NCBI GenBank assembly: GCA_021155965.1
Contig: JAJNBJ010000021.1
Location: 42,605 to 106,604, forward strand
Direction of reading: 5' to 3'
DNA: 64,000 bases
From: Flavipsychrobacter sp.
GTDB taxonomy: Bacteria; Bacteroidota; Bacteroidia; Chitinophagales; Chitinophagaceae
Program-made: the position numbers and the translations under genes
The notes under the pieces: generated by a model
Told to the model about the DNA's origin: nothing
Database searches by the model: none
The model's input: the letters and a program-made list of their open reading frames with translations, nothing else
Shown here: piece after piece, positions 9,554 through 18,243 of the stretch
How positions within the stretch are numbered: position 1 is the stretch's first letter
How the letters are laid out: the number at the start of each line of letters is the position of its first letter

Positions 9554-9567
9554 CAACAATATTGTTG
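9554..9567. repeat. Perfect 14-bp palindrome
   Basis: CAACAATATTGTTG is a perfect palindrome, flanked by imperfect extension of the symmetry (ATG...CAT at the outer edges). It lies 37 bases after the stop of the T9SS cargo gene and about 25 bases before a promoter-like element, so it could be an operator or a weak hairpin. Confidence 0.5.
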
Positions 9568-9591
9568 CACATACTTAACCAACACTTAACC

Positions 9592-9620
9592 TTGTATACC
9601 GATATTTATCCGTTACTTTG
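9592..9620 (+). promoter_or_regulatory. Bacteroidota-type promoter
   Basis: TTG at 9592-9594, an 18-base spacer, then TTACTTTG at 9613-9620, close to the Bacteroidota -33 TTG / -7 TAnnTTTG consensus. Expected transcription start is near 9627. The only thing downstream on this strand before a terminator is about 75 non-coding bases. Confidence 0.55.
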
Positions 9621-9626
9621 CACCAT

Positions 9627-9703
9627 CAAAAGATACTTACAGAAAATTGAGTGATTAAAACTCGCTTGAATTTTTAGAACGGATGCACTCGCATCCGTTT
9701 TTT
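9627..9703 (+). ncRNA. Candidate small RNA (promoter to intrinsic terminator, no ORF)
   Basis: A transcript from the promoter at 9592-9620 would run about 77 nt and end at a strong terminator (9 bp stem, TCTC-type loop, six Ts). A small internal hairpin (GAGT/ACTC, 9650-9663) is possible. There is no open frame of useful length. It could instead be the tail of a longer transcript from the upstream cargo gene, with the terminator serving that gene and the convergent gene. No known RNA family was recognised. Confidence 0.4.
9678..9703 (+). terminator. Intrinsic terminator
   Basis: AACGGATGC (9678-9686) pairs with GCATCCGTT (9691-9699) around loop ACTC, followed by a run of Ts to 9703. A perfect 9-bp stem with U-tract on the plus strand. 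Confidence 0.8.
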
Positions 9704-9706
9704 AGT

Positions 9707-9982
9707 TTACTGGTTGTCCGCACGCGCCTTCACAATCGCCGCAGACAACTGCCCTTCCAGGCGCTTCACTTTAGGATGTATCTCCCCTTCCTCAAAACCG
9801 TAGCCAACTGCCGTGCGCAGCATGTTGTGACAATAGATCTCAGAACGGTTGTAACCATTTACCGTATTGGGGTAAAGTATAGTAGCCGCATAATACAGGC
9901 CTGCATCGTTTCTTTGAGGTTCCAGCCGGCAGTCTATGATGCCATCGGCAGACTCGAGCGCGAGTTCTATAGCTTCATCCAT
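9707..9982 (-). CDS. Small conserved-looking hypothetical protein
   Basis: 91 residues from the ATG at 9982. Composition is that of a soluble globular protein: a helix (MDEAIELALESA), strand-like DGIIDCRLEPQRNDAGLYYAATILYPN, SEIYCHNMLRTAVGYGFEEGE, and a charged C-terminal helix KVKRLEGQLSAAIVKARA. The frame stays open eight codons further upstream (KGLRDYLRL) without an ATG, so an alternative start is possible. The opposite-strand frame has a much less natural composition. I do not recognise a family. Its stop lies just beyond the convergent terminator. Confidence 0.5.
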   Translation of the reverse strand: MDEAIELALESADGIIDCRLEPQRNDAGLYYAATILYPNTVNGYNRSEIYCHNMLRTAVGYGFEEGEIHPKVKRLEGQLSAAIVKARADNQ

Positions 9983-10097
9983 CAGGCGAAGGTAGTCTCT
10001 TAACCCCTTATTTTACCATTTATGAACCCAAACCACCCGTTCATGAAACGGTACGCTGCCCGGACAGGCATCATAATACTTTTACAAAAAAAAGATC

Positions 10098-11162
10098 ATG
10101 AAAAAGATAGCATATATACTGCTGGCAGCCACAATAGGGTTTGCGGCGTGCAAAAAACAGCGGTCCGCCGCGCCTGCAACAACTAATCCATCACATATTA
10201 CAGAAGCTGACTTCAGGGACTGCAAAACAACTATGCCCGGGCTACATGCAAAAAAGAGCAGCGACGGGCTGGAACTGGATTACGACCTGGTGATAAAAGA
10301 AGTGGCCACAAACAAGTATGAGGCGGCTGTGAAAGTAAAAGGCCTGCTCCTGAACGGCAAAAAGGTGGACAATTATAAGGCGGAAGCGATAATTGGAGTT
10401 GTATTAGCCATCAATACAACAAAAGAAGAGAAAACAGTGCCACTGACAACAGTGCTGGAGTCATCTGAAGAAAATGTGGTAACCCACGACAAAACATTTA
10501 ACTTCCCTGCTTTTGACTATAAAGGCGACCTTGCTTACGAAGTGGTAGAGGTAAAGACATCCTTCAAGCTGAAGGGCGGGAGTATTGTTATAAAAGACGA
10601 TTCGAAGTTCACGTTCTTCGGCACAGATATGGAGGTGAAAGGTGGTGGCCTGAAGGTGGGCGATGGCAACATCATTTTCACCGAAAGTATTGACCCCGTA
10701 TTTACCACCAAACCGATAACAAATGGCACCGGCATAACTATAACCAGCGGCAATTTTGTGCTGACAGACAACAGTACTTTTTTTGTGCTGCCCAACGGCC
10801 ACACCATAACGCAGGCACCGGAAGCAGCGAAAATAACCATAGAGGAAGAAAAAGATGGCACCCTTGGCTATGTAACCGTAACGATAACCGGCGACCCGGC
10901 CCGCTACATAACCTCCATCAGCTACCAGGCCTGCACAGCAGATGGCACTACCAAAGATCCGAAAGAAGAGCCCGTAATGCAATTTGAGGCAACCCATTTT
11001 AATGAGCAAAACGGTGTGCAACGCTTTAAAAGCACGCAGAAATGGGCAGCATTGTACCATAAGTCAAGGGCGAAATTTCATTACGGGTGCATGCAGCATT
11101 GGCACGGCTCTACAAGGGTGGACGTAATGCCCCAGGGCGAAATTATATATAGGGCAAAATAG
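10098..11162 (+). CDS. Hypothetical lipoprotein
   Basis: 354 residues. MKKIAYILLAATIGFAACKKQ ends in a lipobox (FAAC, Cys18) with Lys-Lys at +2/+3. The mature part is rich in beta strands with Thr, Lys and Gly turns (for example NYKAEAIIGVVLAINTTKE and TLGYVTVTITGDPARYITSISYQA) and closes with WHGSTRVDVMPQGEIIYRAK. I do not recognise a domain. It stands alone between a minus-strand small gene and a strong downstream terminator. Confidence 0.75.
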   Translation: MKKIAYILLAATIGFAACKKQRSAAPATTNPSHITEADFRDCKTTMPGLHAKKSSDGLELDYDLVIKEVATNKYEAAVKVKGLLLNGKKVDNYKAEAIIGVVLAINTTKEEKTVPLTTVLESSEENVVTHDKTFNFPAFDYKGDLAYEVVEVKTSFKLKGGSIVIKDDSKFTFFGTDMEVKGGGLKVGDGNIIFTESIDPVFTTKPITNGTGITITSGNFVLTDNSTFFVLPNGHTITQAPEAAKITIEEEKDGTLGYVTVTITGDPARYITSISYQACTADGTTKDPKEEPVMQFEATHFNEQNGVQRFKSTQKWAALYHKSRAKFHYGCMQHWHGSTRVDVMPQGEIIYRAK

Positions 11163-11170
11163 GGGAAGTT

Positions 11171-11211
11171 AAAAAGCAAGGCTTGCGTATATGCGCAAGC
11201 CTTGCTTTTTT
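11171..11211. terminator. Bidirectional intrinsic terminator
   Basis: A near-perfect long stem: AAAAAGCAAGGCTTGCG (11171-11187) against CGCAAGCCTTGCTTTTT, with a TATATG loop. A-tract on one side and T-tract on the other serve both the lipoprotein gene and the convergent HD-domain gene. Confidence 0.9.
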
Positions 11212-11218
11212 CTCTTTG

Positions 11219-11800
11219 TCATTCTTTCACCTTGGCCCTTACCATGGCCAGGTATTCATCTTTTTTAGGTTTCCGTAATTTCCTTGCCGTCTTGGTAAAG
11301 AATTTATGCTTCTCCAGGAAGCGCACCTGCAGTTTGTTCCATTCCGTTTCGGAGTTGATGATGCCATACATGCACAACTCTTCATACAAGCCATTGCCTA
11401 TTTTAAAAAAGTCGTCCCTGCCCAGGTAGTCAAGGTCGGCATCGCAGATGATCTCTTCTAACCTGTTGAGGGGCGTTTGCGGTATCTTGGTAGCCATTAT
11501 CATGCCGCAGATACGGTCTATCTGGGCCGGTGTATAATCGTACGCCGGTAAATATTCCCTGGCTATATCAACCGAAACCTGCTCATGGTTTTTTTGCTCC
11601 CTGATGAAACCCGAATCATGAAACAGCACTGCCGTAAGCAGCAGGTAAAGGTCCTCTCCCTCCACGTTCTCCAGCTTGGCCAGGGTTTTTGCAGAGCCAT
11701 ACACATCCTTTATATGCTCTGTGCTGTGGTAGGTGAGATTTTTTGGCAACTCGTGTTTTAGCTTCTTCAGAATGAACTTCTTGACTTTTTCGAATTCCAT
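11219..11800 (-). CDS. HD-domain metal-dependent phosphohydrolase
   Basis: 193 residues. HD-superfamily signature in order: YHSTEHIKDVYGSAKTLA (first His, about residue 25), LLLTAVLFHDSGF (the HD pair, about 61-62), HEQVSVDIAREYLP, MIMATK and ICDADLDYLGRDDF (the last Asp). This spacing fits the small stand-alone HD hydrolases seen widely in Bacteroidota, which act on phosphoesters or nucleotides; the substrate is not known. It ends at a shared bidirectional terminator. Confidence 0.85.
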   Translation of the reverse strand: MEFEKVKKFILKKLKHELPKNLTYHSTEHIKDVYGSAKTLAKLENVEGEDLYLLLTAVLFHDSGFIREQKNHEQVSVDIAREYLPAYDYTPAQIDRICGMIMATKIPQTPLNRLEEIICDADLDYLGRDDFFKIGNGLYEELCMYGIINSETEWNKLQVRFLEKHKFFTKTARKLRKPKKDEYLAMVRAKVKE

Positions 11801-12316
11801 GCCTTTTGTTGAATAATGACCTGATATCTGTTCTCCACGCTAACGAAGATACATATTACATCTTTGATAGCTGATTATTTTTCATACCTGCGGCAGGCAT
11901 TTGCAAACACACTCAATAAATCCATACACATACACCTATTCCCCCACCCTTAATTCTGTACATCTTTCAACCCTTAAAGCTTGTCCCGTGGCATCGGGAT
12001 ACTGATCCAAATACGCCACCGACCTGCAATGCAACCGTTTTCATAAAAAACCATAAAAAATCGGTTTTGCAGCTATGTAAAACTATCAGAACTTTACGCC
12101 GTGACACCCCGCTTTTTATCCTGGGGAGCAGTGCGCATAGCCACAAGTCCTGGGCTCATTCTAAATGACAAACATGTAAAATGTGAGCAGGAAATGTAAC
12201 AAAAGTGCGCAAGAAATGCACAAAAGGGAAGAACACAATTATTTGATAACTAATTTCTTTATAGTTTTCCGCAGTTGTTACAAAAAAGTGGGCAACCGGG
12301 CAATAAAAAACTACTT
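11801..12316. other. 516-bp intergenic region without a gene
   Basis: No ORF with plausible composition. It contains small palindromes (ACCTGCGGCAGG near 11888; TCCCG...CGGGA near 11986) and, at 12201-12225, a GTGCGCAAGAAATGCACAAAA motif nearly repeated upstream of the Mrp gene. It presumably carries the promoters of both divergent flanking genes. Confidence 0.5.
12201..12225 (+). promoter_or_regulatory. Shared upstream motif, copy 1
   Basis: AAAAGTGCGCAAGAAATGCACAAAA style motif. A copy differing at only a few positions occurs at 18344-18368. Both copies end exactly 92 bases before the start codon of the downstream plus-strand gene. A binding site is inference. Confidence 0.35.
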
Positions 12317-12862
12317 ATGAACACACAATTAGGCATAGGCTCCCGCGTAGAGCATGTACATTTCGGCAAAGGCGTTGTGGTAGATACCGCATCAGAGTTT
12401 TACATCATATGGTTCAAATCGCAGCAGGGCACCAAAAGCATCAGCAAAGATTACGAAGGCCTCAAAACCCTTGAAGAGGTAACCGCAGAACCCGGCAGCA
12501 ACAGCATCACAATTGCAGACATAGAACAGGCGCTGCACAACATCCTGGACCAGCGCCTGCACGATACCCAGCTGGTGCCCATTGCCCCAAAATGGAAGCA
12601 CGGCAATATGATACTGAAACCCGGCGACCCTACCCTGCAATCTAAAGAAGTGCCTATAGAGACCTTCTTCCACAAGATAACCATGGTGCGCGACAGGCTG
12701 CGTGTTATGGAGCAAAAGATAAACGCCCACAAAACAATGGGCGAAGACGAAAAAATAGAGCTTCAGCAATACTTAACGGCTATATACGGTTCGCTTACCA
12801 CTTTCAACGTATTGTTCAAAGAAACCCACCACCAGTTCAAAGGCAGTAGCAAGGAGGGTTGA
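12317..12862 (+). CDS. Hypothetical protein with N-terminal HFGxG (UvrD/CarD-like tudor) segment
   Basis: 181 residues from the ATG at 12317; the 14 codons upstream that are also open look untranslated. The first 45 residues, LGIGSRVEHVHFGKGVVVDTASEFYIIWF, resemble the short SH3/tudor-like 'V.H..FG.G.V' modules found at the C-terminus of UvrD/PcrA helicases and in CarD-like proteins, which contact RNA polymerase or nucleic acid. The rest is helical with a likely coiled segment around MVRDRLRVMEQKINAHKTMGEDEKIELQQYLT. The similarity is short, so function remains unassigned. Confidence 0.75.
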   Translation: MNTQLGIGSRVEHVHFGKGVVVDTASEFYIIWFKSQQGTKSISKDYEGLKTLEEVTAEPGSNSITIADIEQALHNILDQRLHDTQLVPIAPKWKHGNMILKPGDPTLQSKEVPIETFFHKITMVRDRLRVMEQKINAHKTMGEDEKIELQQYLTAIYGSLTTFNVLFKETHHQFKGSSKEG

Positions 12863-12940
12863 TAGGTTAAAAAGCGGGTGAATTTCTCATAGTGGCTTTC
12901 AGGTATTTCCGTGATTGCCCAATTATATTACTTTTATAAC

Positions 12941-14314
12941 ATGAAACGATTAATACTAGCTGCCTGTTTAGGCATTGGATTAGTAAATACTTCTTCAGCA
13001 CAGTCGCAGGATTCACTTATGTTCCGCAGGATCTCTGATGAGATCATGCTGCACGGCACCTGCTACGATAACCTTCGCGTACTGTGCAAATCGGTTGGTC
13101 ACCGCCTGAGCGGCACAAAGGCGGCAGAGAAAGCAGTAAAATGGGGCGAGAAAGCCATGCGCGAAGCCGGCGCCGACCGCGTTTACCTGCAGGCATGCGA
13201 TGTACCTTACTGGTACCGCGGCAAAGAAAGCCTGGAACTAAATGTGAACGGTCAGTACAAAAAAGTGGATGCGCTCTCGCTCGGCAACAGCGATGGCACC
13301 AATGGCAGAACGCTGGAAGCTCCTGTGGTAATGGTCCATAATTATGAGGAGTTTAAAGCGTTACCCGAATACGCTGTGAGGGGAAAGATCGTATTCTTCA
13401 ACTATCGTTTCAGGCAGGATTACATCTTCACATTCAGGGGTTACGGAGATGCTGTTAAATACCGGGTCAACAGCCCCAATGTTGCGGCAGAGAAAGGCGT
13501 GGCAGCAGTTCTCATCCGCTCTATGTCCACAGGCGAGGATGATTTTCCGCACACCGGCAGCATGCACTACAAGGATTCTACTCGTCATATACCCGAAATG
13601 GCTATCGGCAACAAAACAGCAGATATGCTGGAGGAAGCCTGCAAAAAAGGTACGGTAACTGCGAAGATGAATTCGGAGTGTAAGATGATGCAAAAGATGG
13701 TGCGCTCCTACAATGTTATAGGCGAAATAAAAGGCACCTACTCTCCCGAACGTATCATTACCGTTGGCGGCCACCTCGATTCATGGGATGTGGGTGAAGG
13801 CGCACACGACGATGGCGCAGGTTGTGTGCAGTCCATAGAAGTGATACGCGCATACAAAGCCTTGGGCATCCGCCCAAAATGCACCATACGTGCAGTGCTA
13901 TTTATGAACGAAGAGAACGGACTGAAGGGCGGGCAGGCTTATGCCGATTCTGCTATAGCAAATAAAGAAAAGCATGTGATAGCGATTGAGACAGATGCAG
14001 GAGGTTTTTCACCACGCGGCATTGAGTTGGAAATGTCGCCACAGCAGAAAGAAAATGTGCTGAAATACAAACACCTGTTCCTGCCCTATGGCGTGTACGA
14101 TTTCAGCCATGGCGGTGGCGGAGCAGATATTTCGCCCCTGCACGAAAAAGCAAAAGTACCAATGGCTGGGTTGTTGCCGGATTCACAGCGTTATTTTGAT
14201 GTACACCATACCAATAACGATGTATTCGAAACAGTAAACCATCGCGAATTAAAGCTGGGTGCTGCCGTGCTGTCGCAGTTCATCTGGCTCGTAAGTCAAT
14301 ATGAATTGAATTAG
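12941..14314 (+). CDS. M28-family metallopeptidase (carboxypeptidase Q/PGCP-like), exported
   Basis: 457 residues from the ATG at 12941, with signal peptide MKRLILAACLGIGLVNTSSAQ. Residues about 110-250 form the protease-associated insert. The catalytic core shows the paired zinc ligands: GGHLDSWD (H278), AHDDGAG (D290), MNEENG (E324/E325), ETDAGG (D352) and VHHTNND (H423), matching peptidase family M28 of the PGCP type, which removes N-terminal residues or cleaves dipeptides. Expected location is periplasm or outer membrane. The OmpA-like gene begins one base after its stop, so they are translationally coupled. Confidence 0.9.
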   Translation: MKRLILAACLGIGLVNTSSAQSQDSLMFRRISDEIMLHGTCYDNLRVLCKSVGHRLSGTKAAEKAVKWGEKAMREAGADRVYLQACDVPYWYRGKESLELNVNGQYKKVDALSLGNSDGTNGRTLEAPVVMVHNYEEFKALPEYAVRGKIVFFNYRFRQDYIFTFRGYGDAVKYRVNSPNVAAEKGVAAVLIRSMSTGEDDFPHTGSMHYKDSTRHIPEMAIGNKTADMLEEACKKGTVTAKMNSECKMMQKMVRSYNVIGEIKGTYSPERIITVGGHLDSWDVGEGAHDDGAGCVQSIEVIRAYKALGIRPKCTIRAVLFMNEENGLKGGQAYADSAIANKEKHVIAIETDAGGFSPRGIELEMSPQQKENVLKYKHLFLPYGVYDFSHGGGGADISPLHEKAKVPMAGLLPDSQRYFDVHHTNNDVFETVNHRELKLGAAVLSQFIWLVSQYELN

Positions 14315-14315
14315 T

Positions 14316-15104
14316 ATGAAGTACTTTCTTGCTTTCTGTCTTTTCGTTTTTGCAACTAACAGTTACGCACAAACACCCGATACCTTCGAGGTGCGTTTTG
14401 CATTGAGAGAAACAACAGTGAACCCAACCGCTGCAACCTATCTCGATAACCTGGTAAAGAAGGTCTTAACGCCCGGTAAAAAAATAGCCATGTTCGGCTA
14501 TGCTGATTACCGGGGCACAGCCGGCCATAATGATTCAGTAGCCACAGAACGGGTTATGAATGTACAGGCATACCTGCTGGCTAAAGGGGTAGTTAAAGAG
14601 GACATCGTGATCTGCGAAGCCAAAGGCAAAATAGAACGGCCCGGGATGACCGGCGAGCAGGGCTATGCGCCGGACAGAAAAGTACTCATCATTGTACAAG
14701 GCACCGGAACGAAGTTAGACATTGAAAAAGTGCAGGTGAATGAGACAGTGACACTGAAAAACATCTTCTTTGAAGGCAACCTGCCCGATATCATGCTATC
14801 ATCTATGCCTGAGCTGCAAAACCTGTTCAACTTCATGAATGAGCATAAGAAGGTCACTATCCGCATAGAAGGACATGCCTGCTGCAAGGGCATGGAGACC
14901 GGCAAAGACATTGCTATTACCGATCAGAAGTTATCTGAAATGAGGGCCAAAGCTATCTATGATTACCTCGCCGCAAAAGGCATTAGTAAGAACAGGATGA
15001 AGTATGCTGGTTATGGTACAACACAGCCACTGGTTTACCCCGCAAATACGGAAGATGAGCAGCAGCAGAACCGCCGGGTAGAGATCAGGATACTCAGCAA
15101 GTAA
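14316..15104 (+). CDS. Tandem OmpA-like domain protein
   Basis: 262 residues; signal peptide MKYFLAFCLFVFATNSYAQ. Two OmpA_C-like modules in tandem: a first, degenerate one at about 25-130 (FEVRFALRETTVNPTAATYLDNL ... MFGYADYRGTAGHNDSVATERVMNVQAYLLAKGV) and a second, canonical one at about 145-262 (IRIEGHACCKG, LSEMRAKAIYDYLAAKGISKNRMKYAGYGTTQP, QQNRRVEIRIL). The Asp/Arg pair for peptidoglycan binding is clearest in the second. There is no transmembrane barrel, so it is likely a periplasmic peptidoglycan-associated protein. Coupled to the M28 peptidase. Confidence 0.85.
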   Translation: MKYFLAFCLFVFATNSYAQTPDTFEVRFALRETTVNPTAATYLDNLVKKVLTPGKKIAMFGYADYRGTAGHNDSVATERVMNVQAYLLAKGVVKEDIVICEAKGKIERPGMTGEQGYAPDRKVLIIVQGTGTKLDIEKVQVNETVTLKNIFFEGNLPDIMLSSMPELQNLFNFMNEHKKVTIRIEGHACCKGMETGKDIAITDQKLSEMRAKAIYDYLAAKGISKNRMKYAGYGTTQPLVYPANTEDEQQQNRRVEIRILSK

Positions 15105-15136
15105 TAACATTAAAGCTTAAATACAGTAAAAAATAG

Positions 15137-15246
15137 CCCCGACCTTTACCTCGCATTGCCTTTTTACACACTCTCTCCACCAGTCACCCTCTCCACCTGT
15201 GGAGAGGGCCGGGGTGAGGTAAATACTCACGTCCTTTAGGTCGGGG
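15137..15246. repeat. Nested palindromic intergenic element
   Basis: Three nested pairings: CCCCGACC (15137-15144) with GGTCGGGG (15239-15246), TTTACCTC (15145-15152) with GAGGTAAA (15216-15223), and an inner perfect 10-bp hairpin CCCTCTCCAC / GTGGAGAGGG (15187-15208). The inner GGAGAGGGCCGGGGTGAGG text resembles dispersed REP-like repeats. It lies between convergent genes and could also act as a terminator. Confidence 0.55.
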
Positions 15247-15289
15247 AAAGGAAATATCAGGAGCGGCCTTAGCCAAATAATAATAACAA

Positions 15290-15958
15290 CTAGTAATCCT
15301 TATTCTTCAAAAAGTTATTCTTCCTCCTGAAATCCCCGCGCTTCCATGCTTCAAAAAACTCGCCCCATGCAATGGGGTTGAGGATATTCTGGGGTTTCAT
15401 CTGGCCGTAATAAACAGCATCGTTAGCCATCTGGCGCTGCGTACGGCCCTGGGCCTCCGGCCCGCTGATAGGCGTAGTATAAGCAAGCACCCGCATAAGG
15501 TAAGCATCTGTATTCCTGCGCGCTATCTCATACTGGTCGTTAGGTATATGCCAGTGCTGGAAAGCATAGTCGAAACCCTCTTTAGTAGGCAGTGGTTTAA
15601 TGATAGTTTCCGGCAGGTAAAAAGTATCCTGCACCATTAACTGGATAAGCGAAAAATGCTGGCCCTGCAAACTGCGTGGCACTACAAACTCTTTAGAGCG
15701 GTAGCCAAGCGCTGAGAACTGCAGCGTATCGCCTTTAAAACAAACAATAGAGAACACACCCGTATACTCCGACTCCACGCCACGGTTCTGGCCTTTTACG
15801 CCAATAGTTACATAAGGCACTGCTCGCAGGCTATCGGCTGTCATAGTAACACCGTTTATCTGGATGATATCTTTGGTATCACCTCCCTGCGCCACAACAA
15901 TTTTAGTCGCGAGCATGCAGCACATAATAAAAATAACCGTGAGTAGCCTGTTGTTCAT
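15290..15958 (-). CDS. Secreted carboxypeptidase-regulatory-like domain protein
   Basis: 222 residues; signal peptide MNNRLLTVIFIMCCMLATKIVVAQ. Residues 30-115 form a CarboxypepD_reg-like beta-sandwich: INGVTMTADSLRAVPYVTIGVKGQNRGVESEYTGVFSIVCFKGDTLQFSALGYRSKEFVVP, the same fold found at the head of SusC-type receptors. The remaining 100 residues are polar and end in a basic tail (WKRGDFRRKNNFLKNKDY). Similar stand-alone proteins are common in this phylum; function unknown. Confidence 0.75.
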   Translation of the reverse strand: MNNRLLTVIFIMCCMLATKIVVAQGGDTKDIIQINGVTMTADSLRAVPYVTIGVKGQNRGVESEYTGVFSIVCFKGDTLQFSALGYRSKEFVVPRSLQGQHFSLIQLMVQDTFYLPETIIKPLPTKEGFDYAFQHWHIPNDQYEIARRNTDAYLMRVLAYTTPISGPEAQGRTQRQMANDAVYYGQMKPQNILNPIAWGEFFEAWKRGDFRRKNNFLKNKDY

Positions 15959-16113
15959 ATGGCAAAGCTATACTGTTTTTCAGGTTGTGTAGCAGTAATT
16001 AGTGTTAATAATAACTTTATAAACTCCAATATCGCACATTTTCCGAAAAAAAGCCAAAAAAAGCAATTTATTCTGGCGCAGCTCTATACGAATAATTGAG
16101 AGCACAAATATAA

Positions 16114-16136
16114 AGAGGGCGCCAATGGCGCCCTCT
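16114..16136 (-). terminator. Intrinsic terminator of the 16.2-18 kb gene
   Basis: AGAGGGCGCC (16114-16123) pairs with GGCGCCCTCT (16127-16136) around an AAT loop; on the minus strand a T-rich tract follows. Confidence 0.8.
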
Positions 16137-16161
16137 TATCAGAATTACATTGTACATACTA

Positions 16162-17985
16162 TTATAACGTCAGCCTTGAAATAAGCATTTTGTCTCCCCT
16201 CGTAGTTTCACTGAAGAAATAGATCACGCTGCCTGCATAAAGCGTATTATGGTTCTCGTATAGATAGAATTTTCTCTTTTCATCCTCTCCAAGTGTTTTG
16301 AAATCACTGGCTTTCGCGGCCTTCAGGTCTATACTGCCATACTCAATTGAGTAAAGTGGTGAATAGGTAGTAGTAGTGGTAGTAGTGCCCGAAAAATAAT
16401 TGGAAGAAGAATATGTGTCTTTATCAATAGCCTTTACAATATGCATCACCCATTTTAGCGTACCGTTCTCAGCCTCATAAACGAAGCTGGTAGCGGGATA
16501 CATGTCTGCCGTCAGCGGGCTGTTGTTGAAGAAACCTTTCTTGCTGCGCTGCTCCACATTTACAGTATAGTTATGTACCAACTGCCCGGTGCTGGTGAAA
16601 TGCATAAGGTACATGCCCTTGTATATCTTCTTGTTATCCTTTTTAACCCTTTTAAAGTCCTGTATGCTCAGCAGCATGCTGCCGTCTTTCACAAACTGCA
16701 TATTGTTCACCTCAAATTTATTACCGTCAAATTTCAACGGCTTTTTCATGCCTTCTGCAGCAACAGCTTTGTCGTTCACTTCGTCCATCTCTGTAAGGTT
16801 GCCCCATGCCAGCTTGCCGCCTTCCACGCGCATGAACGCGAAATGGGTATATTTTTTTTCATCGAGTACATCGTCTATCTGGTCTTGCGTCAGGCCAACA
16901 TCATCTTTGCCGCCAAGGGTATTACCCATAGCTGCAAAACCGCCAAAGCTCTTCGATCCATCAGTATTACCCGCTGCTTTCTCTTCAGCGCTGGCACTGG
17001 TGGTAGGTACCATTTGGTTGCCCAGCGACTGCTCTATGAACTTACCTTCTTTGCCTGTGCTCATACCATACATTACAACCGCGCCATCTTTCTGGTATGC
17101 CTGCAGTATACGCAAGCCTGCGGCAGGTGCCTTGAATGCAAAATTCTCCTTCACTTCTCCCTCCGGGGAGATACGCAGGTAGTAAAAATCTTCGGGGTTC
17201 TCTGCGCGGGTATCTTTTGTGCTGTACATCTTTGTCGGTGCCATTATCACTACCCAGTCACGCGGCTGGTCATCATTCTCTATCTCCCTGCTCTGGTCAT
17301 CAACCAGTGGCTGGCTGAAAACAGGCATTACTGCATACGGGAAGGTAAGCTGCTGCATCACTTTTATATCACATTCATTATTGCACTTCAGCAGGTCATA
17401 CTTGTTGGCCTCGCCATACTTGTTTTTATCGGTAGCGCCCATTGCCAGCACAAGCACACTGCTGTCACGCTCTATCTCGTACGCGCCACCCAGGAAACGG
17501 TAAGCACGCCCGCTTTCGTTCTTTGGTTTCACTTTGTCCAGCATTTTCACATTGCGCACGTAGTGGCCTGTCCACCAGCTCCATGTTGCAGTTACAAGTT
17601 TTTTCCTGAACACCAACTGCCCCGTCAGGTTCACAGAGGCAGAAAGTGTATTGGTGAGGTAGAACTCACCCTTGTAGGTAAACCAGCTCCATTTGGTGCG
17701 GGCACGCTCTATCTCCATCTCATCGCGTTCCACGCCAAGCTGGTTACAATCTTTGTCAAAATGGTAGATCTCCGTCTTGATCTTACGGGCACCACTGGGC
17801 AATATGTAGATCATATCAAAACTGCCATTCTCCTTCTTTTCTACATTACCTAAGTAACCTTTCTTGGCCTTGCGGCTTATCTCATAATCCTTTTCCAGGA
17901 TAAAATTATCCTGCCCTGCCGCAGCATAAGCAATGCCTGCAAGCAGTATTGTGGCCAATGACCTGGTTAGTGTCCTCATACGCAT
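16162..17985 (-). CDS. Large exported protein, unknown function
   Basis: About 607 residues from the ATG at 17985 (a second ATG two codons later is equally possible); signal peptide MRTLTRSLATILLAGIAYAAAGQ. The body alternates beta strands and charged turns, with a repeated pattern of a fact-reporting beta-propeller type (YLGNVEKKENGSFDMIYIL, FVKDGSMLLSIQDFKRVKKDNKKIYKGMYLMHFTSTGQLVHNY). A Thr-rich stretch (GTTTTTTTYSPLYS) sits near residue 540. No catalytic motif or sorting domain was recognised; the C-terminus is not a T9SS signal, so it is probably periplasmic. Confidence 0.8.
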   Translation of the reverse strand: MRMRTLTRSLATILLAGIAYAAAGQDNFILEKDYEISRKAKKGYLGNVEKKENGSFDMIYILPSGARKIKTEIYHFDKDCNQLGVERDEMEIERARTKWSWFTYKGEFYLTNTLSASVNLTGQLVFRKKLVTATWSWWTGHYVRNVKMLDKVKPKNESGRAYRFLGGAYEIERDSSVLVLAMGATDKNKYGEANKYDLLKCNNECDIKVMQQLTFPYAVMPVFSQPLVDDQSREIENDDQPRDWVVIMAPTKMYSTKDTRAENPEDFYYLRISPEGEVKENFAFKAPAAGLRILQAYQKDGAVVMYGMSTGKEGKFIEQSLGNQMVPTTSASAEEKAAGNTDGSKSFGGFAAMGNTLGGKDDVGLTQDQIDDVLDEKKYTHFAFMRVEGGKLAWGNLTEMDEVNDKAVAAEGMKKPLKFDGNKFEVNNMQFVKDGSMLLSIQDFKRVKKDNKKIYKGMYLMHFTSTGQLVHNYTVNVEQRSKKGFFNNSPLTADMYPATSFVYEAENGTLKWVMHIVKAIDKDTYSSSNYFSGTTTTTTTYSPLYSIEYGSIDLKAAKASDFKTLGEDEKRKFYLYENHNTLYAGSVIYFFSETTRGDKMLISRLTL

Positions 17986-18243
17986 GTTTTTTATGGTTAA
18001 CTGTTGCGGCAAATGTACTCACCAGATCGCGCAAAACAATACCATTTTAAGGGTATATCCCATTCCGGGATTCATATTGATTTATATCCCTGTAAAAAAC
18101 GTTAGCAACAAACTGTTAAAAAAGAAAAAATCACCCCATCATATCCAATAAAACCCGCTCCCACAGCGGAAAGTATTTTCCGTCATGGAAAATAAATTTG
18201 GAGAACCCTGTCCCCGTGTCGTAACTTTACAACATAACACGTG

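Noticed and set aside
8345..9559. 404-codon open frame on the minus strand opposite the DUF7619/T9SS cargo gene
   Set aside because: Composition is unnatural (His, Cys, Tyr, Arg rich), there is no signal or domain, and the opposite frame has a clear T9SS domain. It is a codon-bias shadow.
16573..17853. 426-codon open frame on the plus strand opposite the 607-residue exported protein
   Set aside because: Rich in His, Phe and Cys with no recognised domain; the minus-strand protein has a signal peptide and terminator.
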